Shown piece after piece: positions 1 through 8,728 of a DNA stretch of 64,000 nt. The translations under genes were made by a program, and so were the position numbers. The stretch comes from Bacilliculturomica massiliensis (GTDB taxonomy: Bacteria > Bacillota > Clostridia > Peptostreptococcales > Anaerovoracaceae): assembly GCF_900605495.1 (NCBI RefSeq), contig NZ_LR027603.1:1675997-1739996 (forward strand). Reading direction: 5' to 3'. Position 1 is the first letter of the stretch; every line of letters starts with the position of its first letter. Below the pieces are notes generated by a model that saw nothing but the letters and a program-made list of their open reading frames with translations, made no database searches and was not told the DNA's origin.

Positions 1-444
1 GATATACGGATTATCCATGTCGATCAGGTAACCCATGCGTCTGCTCATCTCTCTCCACTGCTTCTCATATGTGAAGACAGACTCCTTGCACTTCTGATTG
101 AACTCCTTGATCCCATACTTTTCAATATCCTGCTTGCCGCTCATTTTGAGCTGCTTTTCCACCTCGATCTCAACGGGCAGACCGTGAGTATCCCATCCGG
201 CTTTCCGGTTCACGGCATAGCCCTGCATGGTCTTATAGCGGCAGACGGAATCCTTCAGCGTCCGCGCGATCACGTGATGGATCCCCGGGCGGCCGTTGGC
301 CGTGGGCGGTCCCTCATAGAAGATAAAGGACGGCATGCCCTCTCTGGTGGTAACGCATTTTTCCAGCAGCTTTTCCCTTTCCCACTGATCCGCCTGTTCA
401 TTTTGCAGGTCGGCAATGGGCTTGTCTGACAGATTTTTGAACAT
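1..444 (-). CDS. ileS: Isoleucyl-tRNA synthetase, N-terminal part (cut by window edge)
   Basis: Charges tRNA-Ile with isoleucine in the cytoplasm. Only the first 148 codons lie in the window and the gene runs off its left edge. The translation begins [12 protein letters not shown] and contains the class I nucleotide-binding stretch [14 protein letters not shown] (HIGH-type motif) near residues 45-58, followed by the conserved [15 protein letters not shown] block typical of IleRS rather than ValRS or LeuRS. The ATG at 444 is preceded by a GAGGA ribosome binding site at a good distance. An upstream T-box with an Ile specifier supports the substrate assignment independently. The KMSKS loop and editing domain lie outside the window. 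Confidence 0.95.
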   Translation of the reverse strand, partial: MFKNLSDKPIADLQNEQADQWEREKLLEKCVTTREGMPSFIFYEGPPTANGRPGIHHVIARTLKDSVCRYKTMQGYAVNRKAGWDTHGLPVEIEVEKQLKMSGKQDIEKYGIKEFNQKCKESVFTYEKQWREMSRRMGYLIDMDNPYI

Positions 445-721
445 TTCTTTCCTCCTGATCACATGGTTATCCCATATTCATTTTACATCGTTTTCCACGG
501 CTGTTCTCTGGAGCGCGTCCCGTGACGCATGCCGCTGCCGCGGCCAGGCCGCCGGTCAATGCGGCCGTCTCCAAAAAACGCTTCCTCAAACAGTCTTCTG
601 CAGACCGTCTCCGCGCACAGCCCCCTCAGGCAGCCTTGGCAGGCAGCCTTGACAGGCCGTCTCCGCAGAACGCCGTCGCAGATCCGCTCTTCCGTCCATA
701 TCGCTGCGCGATATTTCCGTG
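445..721. other. Untranslated stretch between T-box terminator and ileS
   Basis: About 280 bases separate the T-box terminator from the ileS start. Open frames cross it on both strands, but none has a ribosome binding site or a recognisable product. It holds short degenerate direct repeats around 620-655 (variants of ggcaggcagccttg). I see only the ileS ribosome binding site at its left end. Confidence 0.6.
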
Positions 722-1077
722 TGTTATAAAAAAATCCCTGAGCCAAATGACTCAGGGACGATCTGTACGAAACCGTGGTACCACCCTGCTGACGTCCGCG
801 CCGCCTGCTGTAAAATACAGCCGGCCGCAGCCGCCGCTTCCATCCGTATAACGCCCGGCCCGCGGATCTTCCTACCGGTCCCCTCTGCCTGCTGATCGGC
901 AGAATGAGTCCCTTTCAGAAAACCGGCTCCGGAGTGATCTTCCCGACGCCGCTTCCCCGCGTCCTCTCACCATACGGACGCTTCTCTGTAAAGTCTGCCT
1001 GCGGGGTACTGTCTCCCTCATCGCCATTTTCTCTATTCACCGGCGCGTCTTTTTATCAAGACCCGCGCCGCGCTAAC
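722..1077 (-). promoter_or_regulatory. T-box riboswitch (Ile) controlling ileS
   Basis: Read on the minus strand, the leader has the T-box sequence gggtggtaccacgg (773-787), which pairs with the tRNA acceptor end. Downstream is an intrinsic terminator made of gtccctgagtc and its complement followed by a run of T (727-760). Upstream is Stem I with the GAUGAGGGAGA...AGUA K-turn, the UGGUG apical loop, and a specifier loop holding ATC followed by A (936-938). ATC is an isoleucine codon, matching ileS. Uncharged tRNA-Ile should favour the antiterminator and switch ileS on. Confidence 0.93.
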
Positions 1078-1083
1078 ATTTTC

Positions 1084-1112
1084 AGTATATGACACGTCCT
1101 GGCCGCAGTCAA
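1084..1112 (-). promoter_or_regulatory. Promoter of ileS / T-box leader
   Basis: On the minus strand TTGACT (1107-1112) and TATACT (1084-1089) are separated by 17 bases, a near-consensus sigma-A promoter. It would start transcription just at the 5' edge of the T-box Stem I. Confidence 0.8.
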
Positions 1113-1161
1113 GGATAATTTCAACATTTTCCGCGATCTTTCCGCTCCCCGGAGGGATGCT

Positions 1162-1917
1162 TCATTTCACGATCCTCCACTCCTCCAGCCCTTTCTCCAT
1201 CTCAATTTCATTTTCCGCCGAACTCTCTGCGGCATACGCCAGCTCCCAGTCCGGGCCGCTGCGATCCTCACCGTCCCACTGCGTTCCATGCCAGTCCCAG
1301 ACCTCCGCTCTGCTTATCATGGTCTCCAGATCAGGATCGTATACGCAGATCTGACGGATCGGCCGCAGTTTTTTATCTTCATATTTTAAATACAGCTCAG
1401 TGTAAGCGAACGCGCTGCCGTGAACAAATTCCTTCACGATGCCGGTATCACGGTCGAAACGGGGATTGCACAGTCCTGACAGCGCCGGATCCTCCAAAAA
1501 CCTGCCGGAGACGTCGTCCCACGTGTAGACAGAATACCACCCATTCTGAGCGCCGGCGGACCGCAGAACGAAAAAATCCCGCAGTCCGTCAAAATTCACG
1601 TCTTCCGTCCGATAATCATCGGAGACGCCTTCCGCCGTCTGCTGTCCCGTCTCTTTTCCGTTCTCATAAATATGGATGGTAAAACTCCATGCCATATCCA
1701 TTTCTCCGTCCTGCTCTCTATCGAAGGGAGCTGAAACATCCACAGAAAAGGCATGGACGCCATCGCCCACCGGGATCTGAGATTCCTCAGGGCTGCCTGC
1801 GCCCCCTCCGCCCAGCTGGCCCGGAGCCCTCTTCTCATCCCTGATGTCCTGTGCGACGCTTAAAACAAGAAATACGATACAAAAAACGATAGAGTATAAG
1901 ATCAGCCGTTTTTTCAT
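1162..1917 (-). CDS. Exported protein with a Ca-loop-like motif, function unknown
   Basis: A 251-residue protein with one N-terminal hydrophobic segment (about residues 4-22), acting as a signal peptide or membrane anchor, so most of it is outside the membrane. Around residue 107 it carries DVNFDGLRDFFV, the D-x-N-x-D-G-x-x-D pattern of FG-GAP/VCBS-type calcium loops as in XAC2610-like proteins. This is followed by a mixed Trp/Tyr-rich beta region. The ATG at 1917 has GAGGAGA upstream. It lies 10 bases after recX on the same strand and probably shares its transcript. Substrate and partners are unknown; the calcium-loop reading rests on one motif. Confidence 0.7.
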   Translation of the reverse strand: MKKRLILYSIVFCIVFLVLSVAQDIRDEKRAPGQLGGGGAGSPEESQIPVGDGVHAFSVDVSAPFDREQDGEMDMAWSFTIHIYENGKETGQQTAEGVSDDYRTEDVNFDGLRDFFVLRSAGAQNGWYSVYTWDDVSGRFLEDPALSGLCNPRFDRDTGIVKEFVHGSAFAYTELYLKYEDKKLRPIRQICVYDPDLETMISRAEVWDWHGTQWDGEDRSGPDWELAYAAESSAENEIEMEKGLEEWRIVK

Positions 1918-1927
1918 GTTCTTCTCC

Positions 1928-2476
1928 TCAACAGCGCTTCAGACGCCGAAGCACGTCGTACACCACAGAAGAGCTGTAGCCAAGCCCTGCCAGCCGGCGG
2001 GCTGCCCGGGCCAGTTCCTTCTCAGTGAGCACGCGTCCGCCGTCCCCGCTGTCCTCTCCGTCCCCGCCGCCGATCTCAGCCGGGCCGCATCCGCCGTCCC
2101 AGCTGTGGGAAGCCGCCAGTCCCAGCGCTTTCTCAGCCTGACGCAGCGCCGTCTGGAATTGAGTCCGGCTGTCGCACAGTTCTTCCAGCGCGATCTCGAT
2201 CAGCTCTCCGGACACGCCCCTGCGGGACAGCTCCATGCGGATCCGCTGAGGGCCGCGGCCCTTCTCCAGCGCAAACTCCACATAGCTTCTGGCATAGCGG
2301 CTGTCATCCACAAAATTACAGTCCTCAAGGAAGCTCATGCAGTCGCCGATCTCTTCCTCGTCATATTCCTTCTGCCGCAGATGACCGCGGACCTCTTCCG
2401 CGGTCCTGGCTCTGTGTTCAAGAAAATACATGGCCTCGTCTCTGGCCGTCCGTTTCTTATTCTGGTCTTTTCCCAT
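1928..2476 (-). CDS. recX: RecX, regulator of RecA
   Basis: RecX binds the RecA filament and limits its recombination and SOS activities. The 182-residue product has the three-helix repeats of the family: AMYFLEHRARTAEEVRGHL near residue 15, then CNFVDDSRYARSYVE and RGPQRIRMELSRRGV. Family members are usually 150-270 residues. An insertion of about 35 residues rich in Gly, Asp and Ala lies near residues 125-158 and splits the last helical repeat, resembling the low-complexity linkers found elsewhere in this window. It sits 25 bases downstream of the YrvL-PPTase gene; the two are likely co-transcribed. Confidence 0.9.
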   Translation of the reverse strand: MGKDQNKKRTARDEAMYFLEHRARTAEEVRGHLRQKEYDEEEIGDCMSFLEDCNFVDDSRYARSYVEFALEKGRGPQRIRMELSRRGVSGELIEIALEELCDSRTQFQTALRQAEKALGLAASHSWDGGCGPAEIGGGDGEDSGDGGRVLTEKELARAARRLAGLGYSSSVVYDVLRRLKRC

Positions 2477-2501
2477 CTGTCCGCCTTTCCCGGCCCCGGT
2501 C

Positions 2502-3683
2502 TCAATTTCCTCTATCTTCCTCTCCTGTGCGTTCCAGAAAACCGATCTCGATCCCCTCCGGCGGCTCCGCCGTGCAGATCGCCCCGATCAGCGGCACCGG
2601 AAACCCGTCCTGATCGCGCATATCCTCCGGAAACAGCCGCCCGCAGAAGGCTTTTCTGTCACCGCTTCCGATCCGCTCAAAAAGCACCAGCTCCGCATCT
2701 GTCCCTGCATCTTTCCCTGTCTCCGTCCCTGTCTCCGCCCCGGGGGCCGTCTCATCGCGGGATCCATGCCGTCTTCGCCGTCCCCCCGGTCTCTCTGCCG
2801 GACCCGCCGCGGAAAAGCTGTTCATTCCTTCTGTTAATCCTGTGCCCAGATACTTCACATAGGCTTCCTTCCTCACCCACAGTTCAAGAAAATGCTCCGC
2901 CGTCTTTCCTCGGGCTTCCAGCCACTGCTGTTCCGCCTGACTGAAGAAGCGCTGAGCGATATTCTGGTTGACCCTTCGGTCCTGTTCCTCCATATCCACC
3001 CCCAGAGGCTGGCCGTACACGGCGCACAGCCACCAGTGATCCGTATGTGTGACAGAGAAATGCAGATCGTCTCTCGGCGACCATTTCTCCCCTGCTCTGC
3101 GGGCGGCAAACGGTTTTCCGTGACTTCCTGTGCAGATCTCCAGATCCGCCTCCCCGCAGGCGAGGCATTTATCTTCGCAGTAAAGCGTCAGAGCCTCCCG
3201 CAGCAGCTGTCTGCTCTCCGGCAGATCCTGTCCGTTTTTTTCCGCCAGATAAACGCGGACGCACCCTTTTCCCTCTTTTCGCTCCAGATAGAGATTCAGT
3301 CCGCAGAGCGCCGTGGAGAAAGCCGCCGCCGCGGGAAAGGGCACCTGCACGGAATCCATGAAATAGTCGATAGCTATCATGACGCAGCAGTTGACCGATA
3401 TATCCAGGACCGCGTAAAGAAGGACTTGCGACCACTTGCTTTTCAGGCGTCCCAGCGCCCGCAGCGCTTTGGGAAAAGCCTCCACCAGCAGATCGATGGG
3501 GAAATCCACGATAAAATAGATGACAAAAAAGAGGAAGACCGACCAGAAGGAGCGGTACTCCATACCCATAAATTTCAGAAGGCTGCCTCCCAGGACCGTC
3601 GTGATAAATACCATCACCGCCAGGATCGCCGCGGTGACAGCCAGACCGCCCAGTATACCCGCCGCTTTTCCGCCGCTTCGCAT
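2502..3683 (-). CDS. YrvL-like membrane domain fused to a 4'-phosphopantetheinyl transferase
   Basis: A 393-residue predicted fusion. The N-terminal ~145 residues contain about four hydrophobic helices with the block FVIYFIVDFPIDLLVEAFPK, as in the YrvL family. The C-terminal part is an Sfp-type phosphopantetheinyl transferase, with GVDMEEQDRR as the metal-binding GIDxE-type motif and WVRKEAYVKYLGTGL as the W-x-x-KEA signature. It should move phosphopantetheine from CoA onto a carrier protein. A repetitive Thr/Gly/Glu-rich linker follows the catalytic core. The start was set at ATG 3683 because GGAAAGGA precedes it; an upstream in-frame start has no such site. No carrier protein or synthase is encoded nearby, so the substrate is unknown. 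Confidence 0.8.
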   Translation of the reverse strand: MRSGGKAAGILGGLAVTAAILAVMVFITTVLGGSLLKFMGMEYRSFWSVFLFFVIYFIVDFPIDLLVEAFPKALRALGRLKSKWSQVLLYAVLDISVNCCVMIAIDYFMDSVQVPFPAAAAFSTALCGLNLYLERKEGKGCVRVYLAEKNGQDLPESRQLLREALTLYCEDKCLACGEADLEICTGSHGKPFAARRAGEKWSPRDDLHFSVTHTDHWWLCAVYGQPLGVDMEEQDRRVNQNIAQRFFSQAEQQWLEARGKTAEHFLELWVRKEAYVKYLGTGLTEGMNSFSAAGPAERPGGRRRRHGSRDETAPGAETGTETGKDAGTDAELVLFERIGSGDRKAFCGRLFPEDMRDQDGFPVPLIGAICTAEPPEGIEIGFLERTGEEDRGN

Positions 3684-3811
3684 CTCATTCCTTTCCGGCG
3701 GTTTCCAACCGCCTATTTTAAAAAACAGGGGCATGAGCGCCGGCAGAGAGGAGCCTGCGGTCCGCCAAACGGCAGATCCACTGCTTCCCATGCCGGCGCC
3801 CACGCCCGCTG

Positions 3812-5314
3812 CTATTCTTCTTCCGCTTCCACGTAGCGGCTCTTTGTAGCCACCTTATCCGGACTGACATTCTGGAACTCGCGGACGGCGGTAGACGCCT
3901 TCGCGAAGGCCAGCATAGTCCCCGCGCCGCCGATGCAGCCGCCGGGGCAGGCCATGCCCTCCATCAGATAGCCGTCCCGCTTTCCGGCTCTGGCGATCTT
4001 CAGCATCTTTGCACAGTCCCGCAGACCTTCCGCACGGTCCACCATAATGTTCACATCGGGATACAGCTCGTCGACGCAGTTGGCGATGGCGTCGGCCACG
4101 CCGCCGGCTACGCTGTAGCCCCGGCCTGCCGCCGTGGCGTCGTCGATGACCTCGTCTCCGTCCATTTCTCCGAATTCGATTCCCTTCGCCACGAACATGC
4201 CCATGAGCTCCTCGAAGGTGATGACGAAATCCACGTCGCTGCGCACGGATTTTCTGGAGGCCTCCAGCTTTTTCGCCGCGCAGGGACCGATAAATACGAT
4301 CTTTGAGTCGGGGTGTTCTTTTTTGATCACGCGGGCCGTGGCCACCATAGGCGTCAGCGCGTCGGATACATAAGGCGCGATCTCCGGGAAATCACGCTTG
4401 GCCATCACGGACCAGGCCGGACAGCAGGAAGTCGCCAGGAACGGCTCCTCGCCGCTGGCCACTTTATGGACGTAGTGATGGGCCTCCTCCACCGCGCCCT
4501 GATCCGCGCCGATGGCTACCTCGTATACCTTGGAGAATCCCAGCTCCAGCAGAGCCTGCTTCACCTTTCCCGGCGTGGCCAGAGGGCCGAACTGTCCCAC
4601 AAAGGCCGGCGCGATCTCGGCGATGACCTCATGTCCGCTTTTGATGGCGTGGATCAGCTGAAAGATCTGCGATTTATCCGCGATGGCTCCGAAGGGGCAG
4701 CTGACCAGACACATCCCGCAGGATACGCACTTGTCATAGTTGATCTTGGCCCGTCCCAGATGGTCGCTCTCAATGGCGTCCACCCCGCAGGCCGCGGCGC
4801 AGGGCCGGTCGTATTTTACGATGGCGTGATAGGGGCAGATATCCCGGCAGCGCCCGCACTTTACGCATTTTTCCCTGTCGATGTGAGACTTGCCGTCCAC
4901 GATGGAAATGGCCTTGACCGGACAGACCGACACGCAGGGATGCGCCAGGCATCCTCTGCAGTTATCCGTGACCATCATGGCCGTCTCGTCACAGCGATTG
5001 CAGGCAAAGGGGATCACATTGACCAGCGGCGGATCGTACACCTTCTCCGAGATGGCGCTCTCCTCCACTCCGTTGGAAATATAAGTGGGCTGGTCGGCGG
5101 GATAAAGAGGAAGACCGATCGCCAGGCGGATGCGTTCGCCCACGATGGCTCTCTCCACAAAAATGCTGTCTCTGTATGTGGGCACCTCGCCCGGGATGAT
5201 CCGAAACGGGATCTCCTCCACTTTGTTGTAGTCGCCGCCCTCGTAAGCCAGCTTTGCTACTTCCGTAAAAACCTGCCTTCTGATCTTGGTAACCGGCGTG
5301 TAAATTCCTCTCAA
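3812..5314 (-). CDS. Monomeric [FeFe] hydrogenase, group B-like
   Basis: A 500-residue iron hydrogenase for H2 evolution or uptake with ferredoxin-type electrons. The N-terminal half carries many cysteines for [4Fe-4S] clusters (CNRCDE near 105, then CxxCxxxC runs at 119-131, 150-160 and 196-206). The H-cluster motifs follow: TSCCPAW (295-301), GPCAAKKLE (343-351) and EGMACPGGCIGGAG (452-465). GPC replaces the MPC of group A enzymes, and the domain order fits group B. The proton-transfer Cys of TSCC is kept, so activity is plausible. Translation starts at a TTG preceded by AGGAAGGG. A small NuoE-like gene precedes it. No maturation genes (hydE, hydF, hydG) lie in the window. Confidence 0.9.
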   Translation of the reverse strand: MRGIYTPVTKIRRQVFTEVAKLAYEGGDYNKVEEIPFRIIPGEVPTYRDSIFVERAIVGERIRLAIGLPLYPADQPTYISNGVEESAISEKVYDPPLVNVIPFACNRCDETAMMVTDNCRGCLAHPCVSVCPVKAISIVDGKSHIDREKCVKCGRCRDICPYHAIVKYDRPCAAACGVDAIESDHLGRAKINYDKCVSCGMCLVSCPFGAIADKSQIFQLIHAIKSGHEVIAEIAPAFVGQFGPLATPGKVKQALLELGFSKVYEVAIGADQGAVEEAHHYVHKVASGEEPFLATSCCPAWSVMAKRDFPEIAPYVSDALTPMVATARVIKKEHPDSKIVFIGPCAAKKLEASRKSVRSDVDFVITFEELMGMFVAKGIEFGEMDGDEVIDDATAAGRGYSVAGGVADAIANCVDELYPDVNIMVDRAEGLRDCAKMLKIARAGKRDGYLMEGMACPGGCIGGAGTMLAFAKASTAVREFQNVSPDKVATKSRYVEAEEE

Positions 5315-5408
5315 TCCTCTGTCATCCCTTCCTAAACAACTGCAATATCACTGTAACCACTTATCCCGATCCCGCGGCGGGATCCTCTGCATATCCTTCA
5401 GACCGGCC

Positions 5409-5678
5409 CTAACAGGCCGCCTTCATCTTCTCCACTATCTTTTCCATAACCGTTTCACTGTCGGCGTTTTTGATCAGCTCACCGTCCACGGCGATCAGCG
5501 GGGAATCTTCACCGTGCTTTGATTCTCCCAGGCATTTCTCCATGTCTATGTAAATTTCCCCCTCATAGTCCAGGTGTTTCTTCACCTTTTTCAGGCTTTC
5601 TACCGATTCGGCCAGCTCCATTGCGCCTTTCATCACGCATTCTGTGCAAACACAGATCTCCACTTTCAACTCTTTCAT
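5409..5678 (-). CDS. Small NuoE/thioredoxin-like [2Fe-2S] ferredoxin-type protein
   Basis: An 89-residue protein resembling the C-terminal thioredoxin-fold ferredoxin domain of NuoE: VEICVCTECVMKGA at the N-terminus, then EKCLGESKHGEDSPLIAVDGELI. In NuoE the second motif is CLGxC; here the last Cys position is occupied by Ser (CLGES), so the usual four-Cys [2Fe-2S] site is incomplete, although an extra Cys in CVCTEC might substitute. It is first in the hydrogenase transcript and probably passes electrons to or from that enzyme. ATG 5678 was chosen because AAGGGAG lies upstream; an earlier in-frame ATG lacks a site. Confidence 0.75.
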   Translation of the reverse strand: MKELKVEICVCTECVMKGAMELAESVESLKKVKKHLDYEGEIYIDMEKCLGESKHGEDSPLIAVDGELIKNADSETVMEKIVEKMKAAC

Positions 5679-5748
5679 TGCTGCGTCGTCTCCCTTCCTG
5701 TGCATACCTGCATAGAGGTCTCCAAAAATCTAATCAGATCATTATAAC

Positions 5749-5778
5749 ATTATACACGAGAGTCCGCATGCTCGTCAA
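5749..5778 (-). promoter_or_regulatory. Promoter of the hydrogenase operon
   Basis: On the minus strand TTGACG (5773-5778) and TATAAT (5749-5754) are 18 bases apart. A second TTATAAT follows directly downstream. It reads into the NuoE-like gene and the hydrogenase. Confidence 0.75.
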
Positions 5779-5809
5779 CCGTATTTTATGCGGTTTTCTT
5801 GCGTTAATG

Positions 5810-5850
5810 CAAAAGAAAACCACAAGTTTTTCCCTTGTGGCCTTCTTTTT
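5810..5850 (-). terminator. Terminator after the P-type ATPase gene
   Basis: CCACAAG (5820-5826) and CTTGTGG (5834-5840) form a hairpin with T-rich sequence on both sides. On the minus strand it ends the ATPase transcript before the hydrogenase promoter. Confidence 0.75.
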
Positions 5851-5913
5851 TAGTATTCATATCCCCAAATTTAGTTTTTTTTCCTGTTCGATCCCTCCGC
5901 CGGTGCTCCGACC

Positions 5914-5961
5914 GGTCCGTGGCCTCAGCGGTCCGTGACCTCAGCGGTCCGTGGCAGCAGC
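5914..5961. repeat. Three 16-bp tandem repeats at the end of the ATPase gene
   Basis: The unit ggtccgtggcctcagc occurs at 5914, 5930 and 5946 with one to three changes. The ATPase stop codon lies inside the array, so copy changes would alter the protein's C-terminus. Confidence 0.8.
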
Positions 5962-8571
5962 CGCGCCGATCTGCCGCCGCACCCATTTGATCCCCTGATT
6001 GACCGCCAGAGACGCCAGAGACGCGCCGTAGATCGTCAGGATCATTGACGCCGACAAGGGCGCCACGGAAAAGACTCCGTGAAGCTGAGGGATCCATAAC
6101 ACGGCGTTCAGCAGTGCGAAACCCGTGAGAAACGCGGCCCAATTCCACTTGTTGTCAAACATCTTCTTTGTGAAAAGCACAGGCCGGTCCTTCTGCTTGC
6201 AGTTGAAGCCGTGAAGCAGCCGGGACAGACACAGCGTACCGAAGGCCATGGTCATGGCCAGCGCCGCGCCGCCCTCTCTCAGACCGATATGATAGGCCGC
6301 CACCGTGGCCGCCGCGATCACGAAGCCTTCATACAAAATGCTGATCATAAAATCCTTCGTCAGGATGGACTCGTTCATCGGGCGGGGCTTTTCACTCATC
6401 ACGCTGCTGCTGTGGGGCTCCATCCCCAACGCGATGGCAGGCAGGCTGTCCGTGAGCAGATTGATAAACAGCAGATGCACCGGCGCAAAGGGAACGGGAA
6501 GCGCCAGCAGCGACGCGTACAGCACCGACAGGATGCCCGCCGTATTTCCGGACAACAGAAACTGAATAGACTTCTTGATATTCGCGTACAGATTCCGCCC
6601 GTTTTCCACCGCCTTGACGATGGTCGCGAAGTTGTCGTCCGTCAGTACCATGCTGGCGGCGTCCTTGGCCACCTCGCTTCCCGTAATGCCCATGGCCACG
6701 CCGATATCCGCCTGCTTCAGCGCCGGCGCATCGTTGACGCCGTCCCCCGTCATGGCTACGATATTCCCTCTCTTCTGCCACGCTCTGACGATGCGGATCT
6801 TGTGTTCCGGCGACACTCTGGCGTAAACGGATATCTTCTCCACGTACCTTTCCAGCTCCTCATCGCTCATGCCGTCGATCTCCGCCCCGTCTACCGCCTC
6901 GCTGTCGTCTCTCAGAATGCCGATCTGTCTGGCGATGGCGGCGGCCGTCACCCTGTGGTCGCCGGTTATCATCACCGGCCGGATCCCCGCCCGGATGCAT
7001 TCCGCCACCGCAGCCTTCGACTCCTCCCTGGGCGGATCCATCATGGCCACAAGTCCCAGAAACGTCATGTCCTTTTCATCTTCAAGGCCGATCTCCGTCC
7101 TGTTCCCGATCTCCTTCCATGCAAAGGCAAGCACCCGCAGGCCCTCCCGTGAAAAACCGTCGTTGATCTCCGCCAGTCTGGCTTTGTCCTCCTCCGTGAT
7201 GGGACGGACTCCGCTGGCAGTTTCCACAGACGTGATGCGGTGGAACAACACATCCACCGCGCCCTTGGTGTACATTACGTTCTGTTCTCCCATGGGATGG
7301 ACCGTGCTCATCAGCTTCCGGTCGCTGTCGAAGGGGATCTCGGCCACCCGGCTGTATTTCGCCTTGACTTCCGTGTCTTCGTGACCGTGTTTGTCGCCGA
7401 AATTGATCAGGGCCACTTCCGTGGGATCTCCCAGTTCTTTCCCTTCCTGATTGCTGGAATCGTTGCAGAGAATGCTCATGCGCAGCAGTTTCTGATCCAG
7501 CGGCCGCTGAAAATCAGCCTCCTCCTCGTCCACCACATCCATGTCCACCGCGTATTTCTGCACGGTCATCTTATTCTGTGTCAGCGTTCCCGTCTTATCG
7601 GAACAGATGATCGACACGCTGCCCAGGCCTTCCACCGCGTGGAGCTTGCGGATGATCGCGTTCTCCCGCGCCATCTTCTGCGTTCCGAAGGACAAAACGA
7701 TGGTGACGATGGAGGACAGCGCCTCAGGGATGGCCGCCACCGCCAGAGCCACGGCAAACATGAACGCGCCGCCGATGTCGTCGCCCCGGTACAGGCTCAG
7801 TCCGAACAACAGCCCGCAGATAATGAGTATGATAACAGAAAGTTTCTTTCCGAAATTATCCAGATTGGCCTGCAGCGGCGTCTTCTTTGCCTGTGTGCTT
7901 TTGAGGAGCTTAGCGACTTTACCGATCTCTGTTTCCATGCCCACTGCGGTAACGGCGAAGGAAGCTCTCCCGTAGGTAACAAAACTTCCGGAAAACACCA
8001 TGTTCCTGCGGTCTCCAATGGCCGCCTCCCCTTCCACCGGTTCAACGATCTTCTCCACGCCCACGGACTCTCCGGTCAGAGAACTCTCGTTCACCTGCAG
8101 ACTGAAATTCTCCAGCATGCGCCCGTCCGCGCTGATATAATCCCCCGCTTCCAGAAACACGATGTCTCCCACCGTCACCTGGTCGGAGGGGATCTCCACA
8201 CGCTGCCCGTCCCGCAGCACCTTGGCCGTTGGCGCAGAAAGGGCCTTGAGACTCTCCAGCGACTGCTCCGCCTTGAGATGCTGCACCGTGCCCAGTACGG
8301 CGTTTATCGTGATGACTACCAAAATGACCGCCGAGCTCTCCACATCTCCCAGAAACATGGAGATCACCGCCGCCGCAATGAGGATGATCACGAGAAAATC
8401 CAGAAACTGCTCCAGAAATACACGGGTCGTGCTCTTCTTTCCCCCCTCCTGTATGGCGTTGCGGCCATACTTCTCCAATCTGGCGGCCGCCTCTGTTCCC
8501 GTCAGTCCGCCTTCCGCGGTCTTCAGTTCTGAGAGGACCTGCTCCCTGCTCTTGTTGTAATACTGATCCAC
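5941..8571 (-). CDS. P-type Ca2+/Mn2+-transporting ATPase
   Basis: An 876-residue P2-type cation pump that exports divalent metal at the cost of ATP. Seen in order: an N-terminal cation-ATPase domain, TGES of the actuator domain (166-169), IPEAL in helix M4 (281-285), phosphorylation motif DKTGT (325-329), hinge TGDGVNDAP, and NLLTDSLPAIALG in M6. The M4 Glu and the M6 N-x-x-TD residues match SERCA/PMCA ion site II, indicating Ca2+ or Mn2+. The GTG start at 8571 follows AAAGGAG and gives the usual family length; the frame is open further upstream without a good start. A switch-like leader of the Mn2+ class precedes it, so manganese export is a real possibility. Confidence 0.92.
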   Translation of the reverse strand: MDQYYNKSREQVLSELKTAEGGLTGTEAAARLEKYGRNAIQEGGKKSTTRVFLEQFLDFLVIILIAAAVISMFLGDVESSAVILVVITINAVLGTVQHLKAEQSLESLKALSAPTAKVLRDGQRVEIPSDQVTVGDIVFLEAGDYISADGRMLENFSLQVNESSLTGESVGVEKIVEPVEGEAAIGDRRNMVFSGSFVTYGRASFAVTAVGMETEIGKVAKLLKSTQAKKTPLQANLDNFGKKLSVIILIICGLLFGLSLYRGDDIGGAFMFAVALAVAAIPEALSSIVTIVLSFGTQKMARENAIIRKLHAVEGLGSVSIICSDKTGTLTQNKMTVQKYAVDMDVVDEEEADFQRPLDQKLLRMSILCNDSSNQEGKELGDPTEVALINFGDKHGHEDTEVKAKYSRVAEIPFDSDRKLMSTVHPMGEQNVMYTKGAVDVLFHRITSVETASGVRPITEEDKARLAEINDGFSREGLRVLAFAWKEIGNRTEIGLEDEKDMTFLGLVAMMDPPREESKAAVAECIRAGIRPVMITGDHRVTAAAIARQIGILRDDSEAVDGAEIDGMSDEELERYVEKISVYARVSPEHKIRIVRAWQKRGNIVAMTGDGVNDAPALKQADIGVAMGITGSEVAKDAASMVLTDDNFATIVKAVENGRNLYANIKKSIQFLLSGNTAGILSVLYASLLALPVPFAPVHLLFINLLTDSLPAIALGMEPHSSSVMSEKPRPMNESILTKDFMISILYEGFVIAAATVAAYHIGLREGGAALAMTMAFGTLCLSRLLHGFNCKQKDRPVLFTKKMFDNKWNWAAFLTGFALLNAVLWIPQLHGVFSVAPLSASMILTIYGASLASLAVNQGIKWVRRQIGAAAATDR

Positions 8572-8650
8572 TGCTGTTTCTCCTTTCCAAAACTGCAATC
8601 GGTGATCTACTCTGTATATTCCGGAAATATCAACGGACCACATTTCCGAT

Positions 8651-8728
8651 GTTATAAAAAAAATAAGACTTCGCATTATAACTTTACAAATAGTATCACC
8701 TATTTCCAAAATTATAATGAAAAGTCTT
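8651..8728 (-). terminator. Terminator in the ATPase leader (expression platform)
   Basis: Arms 8712-8728 and 8665-8681 pair over 17 positions with two mismatches, and on the minus strand are followed by eight T. It sits between promoter and gene, so it must be conditional. Confidence 0.75.

Noticed and set aside
483-746. 87-codon open frame between T-box and ileS
   Set aside because: Its start lies inside the T-box terminator, it has no ribosome binding site and the product is Arg/Cys-rich noise.
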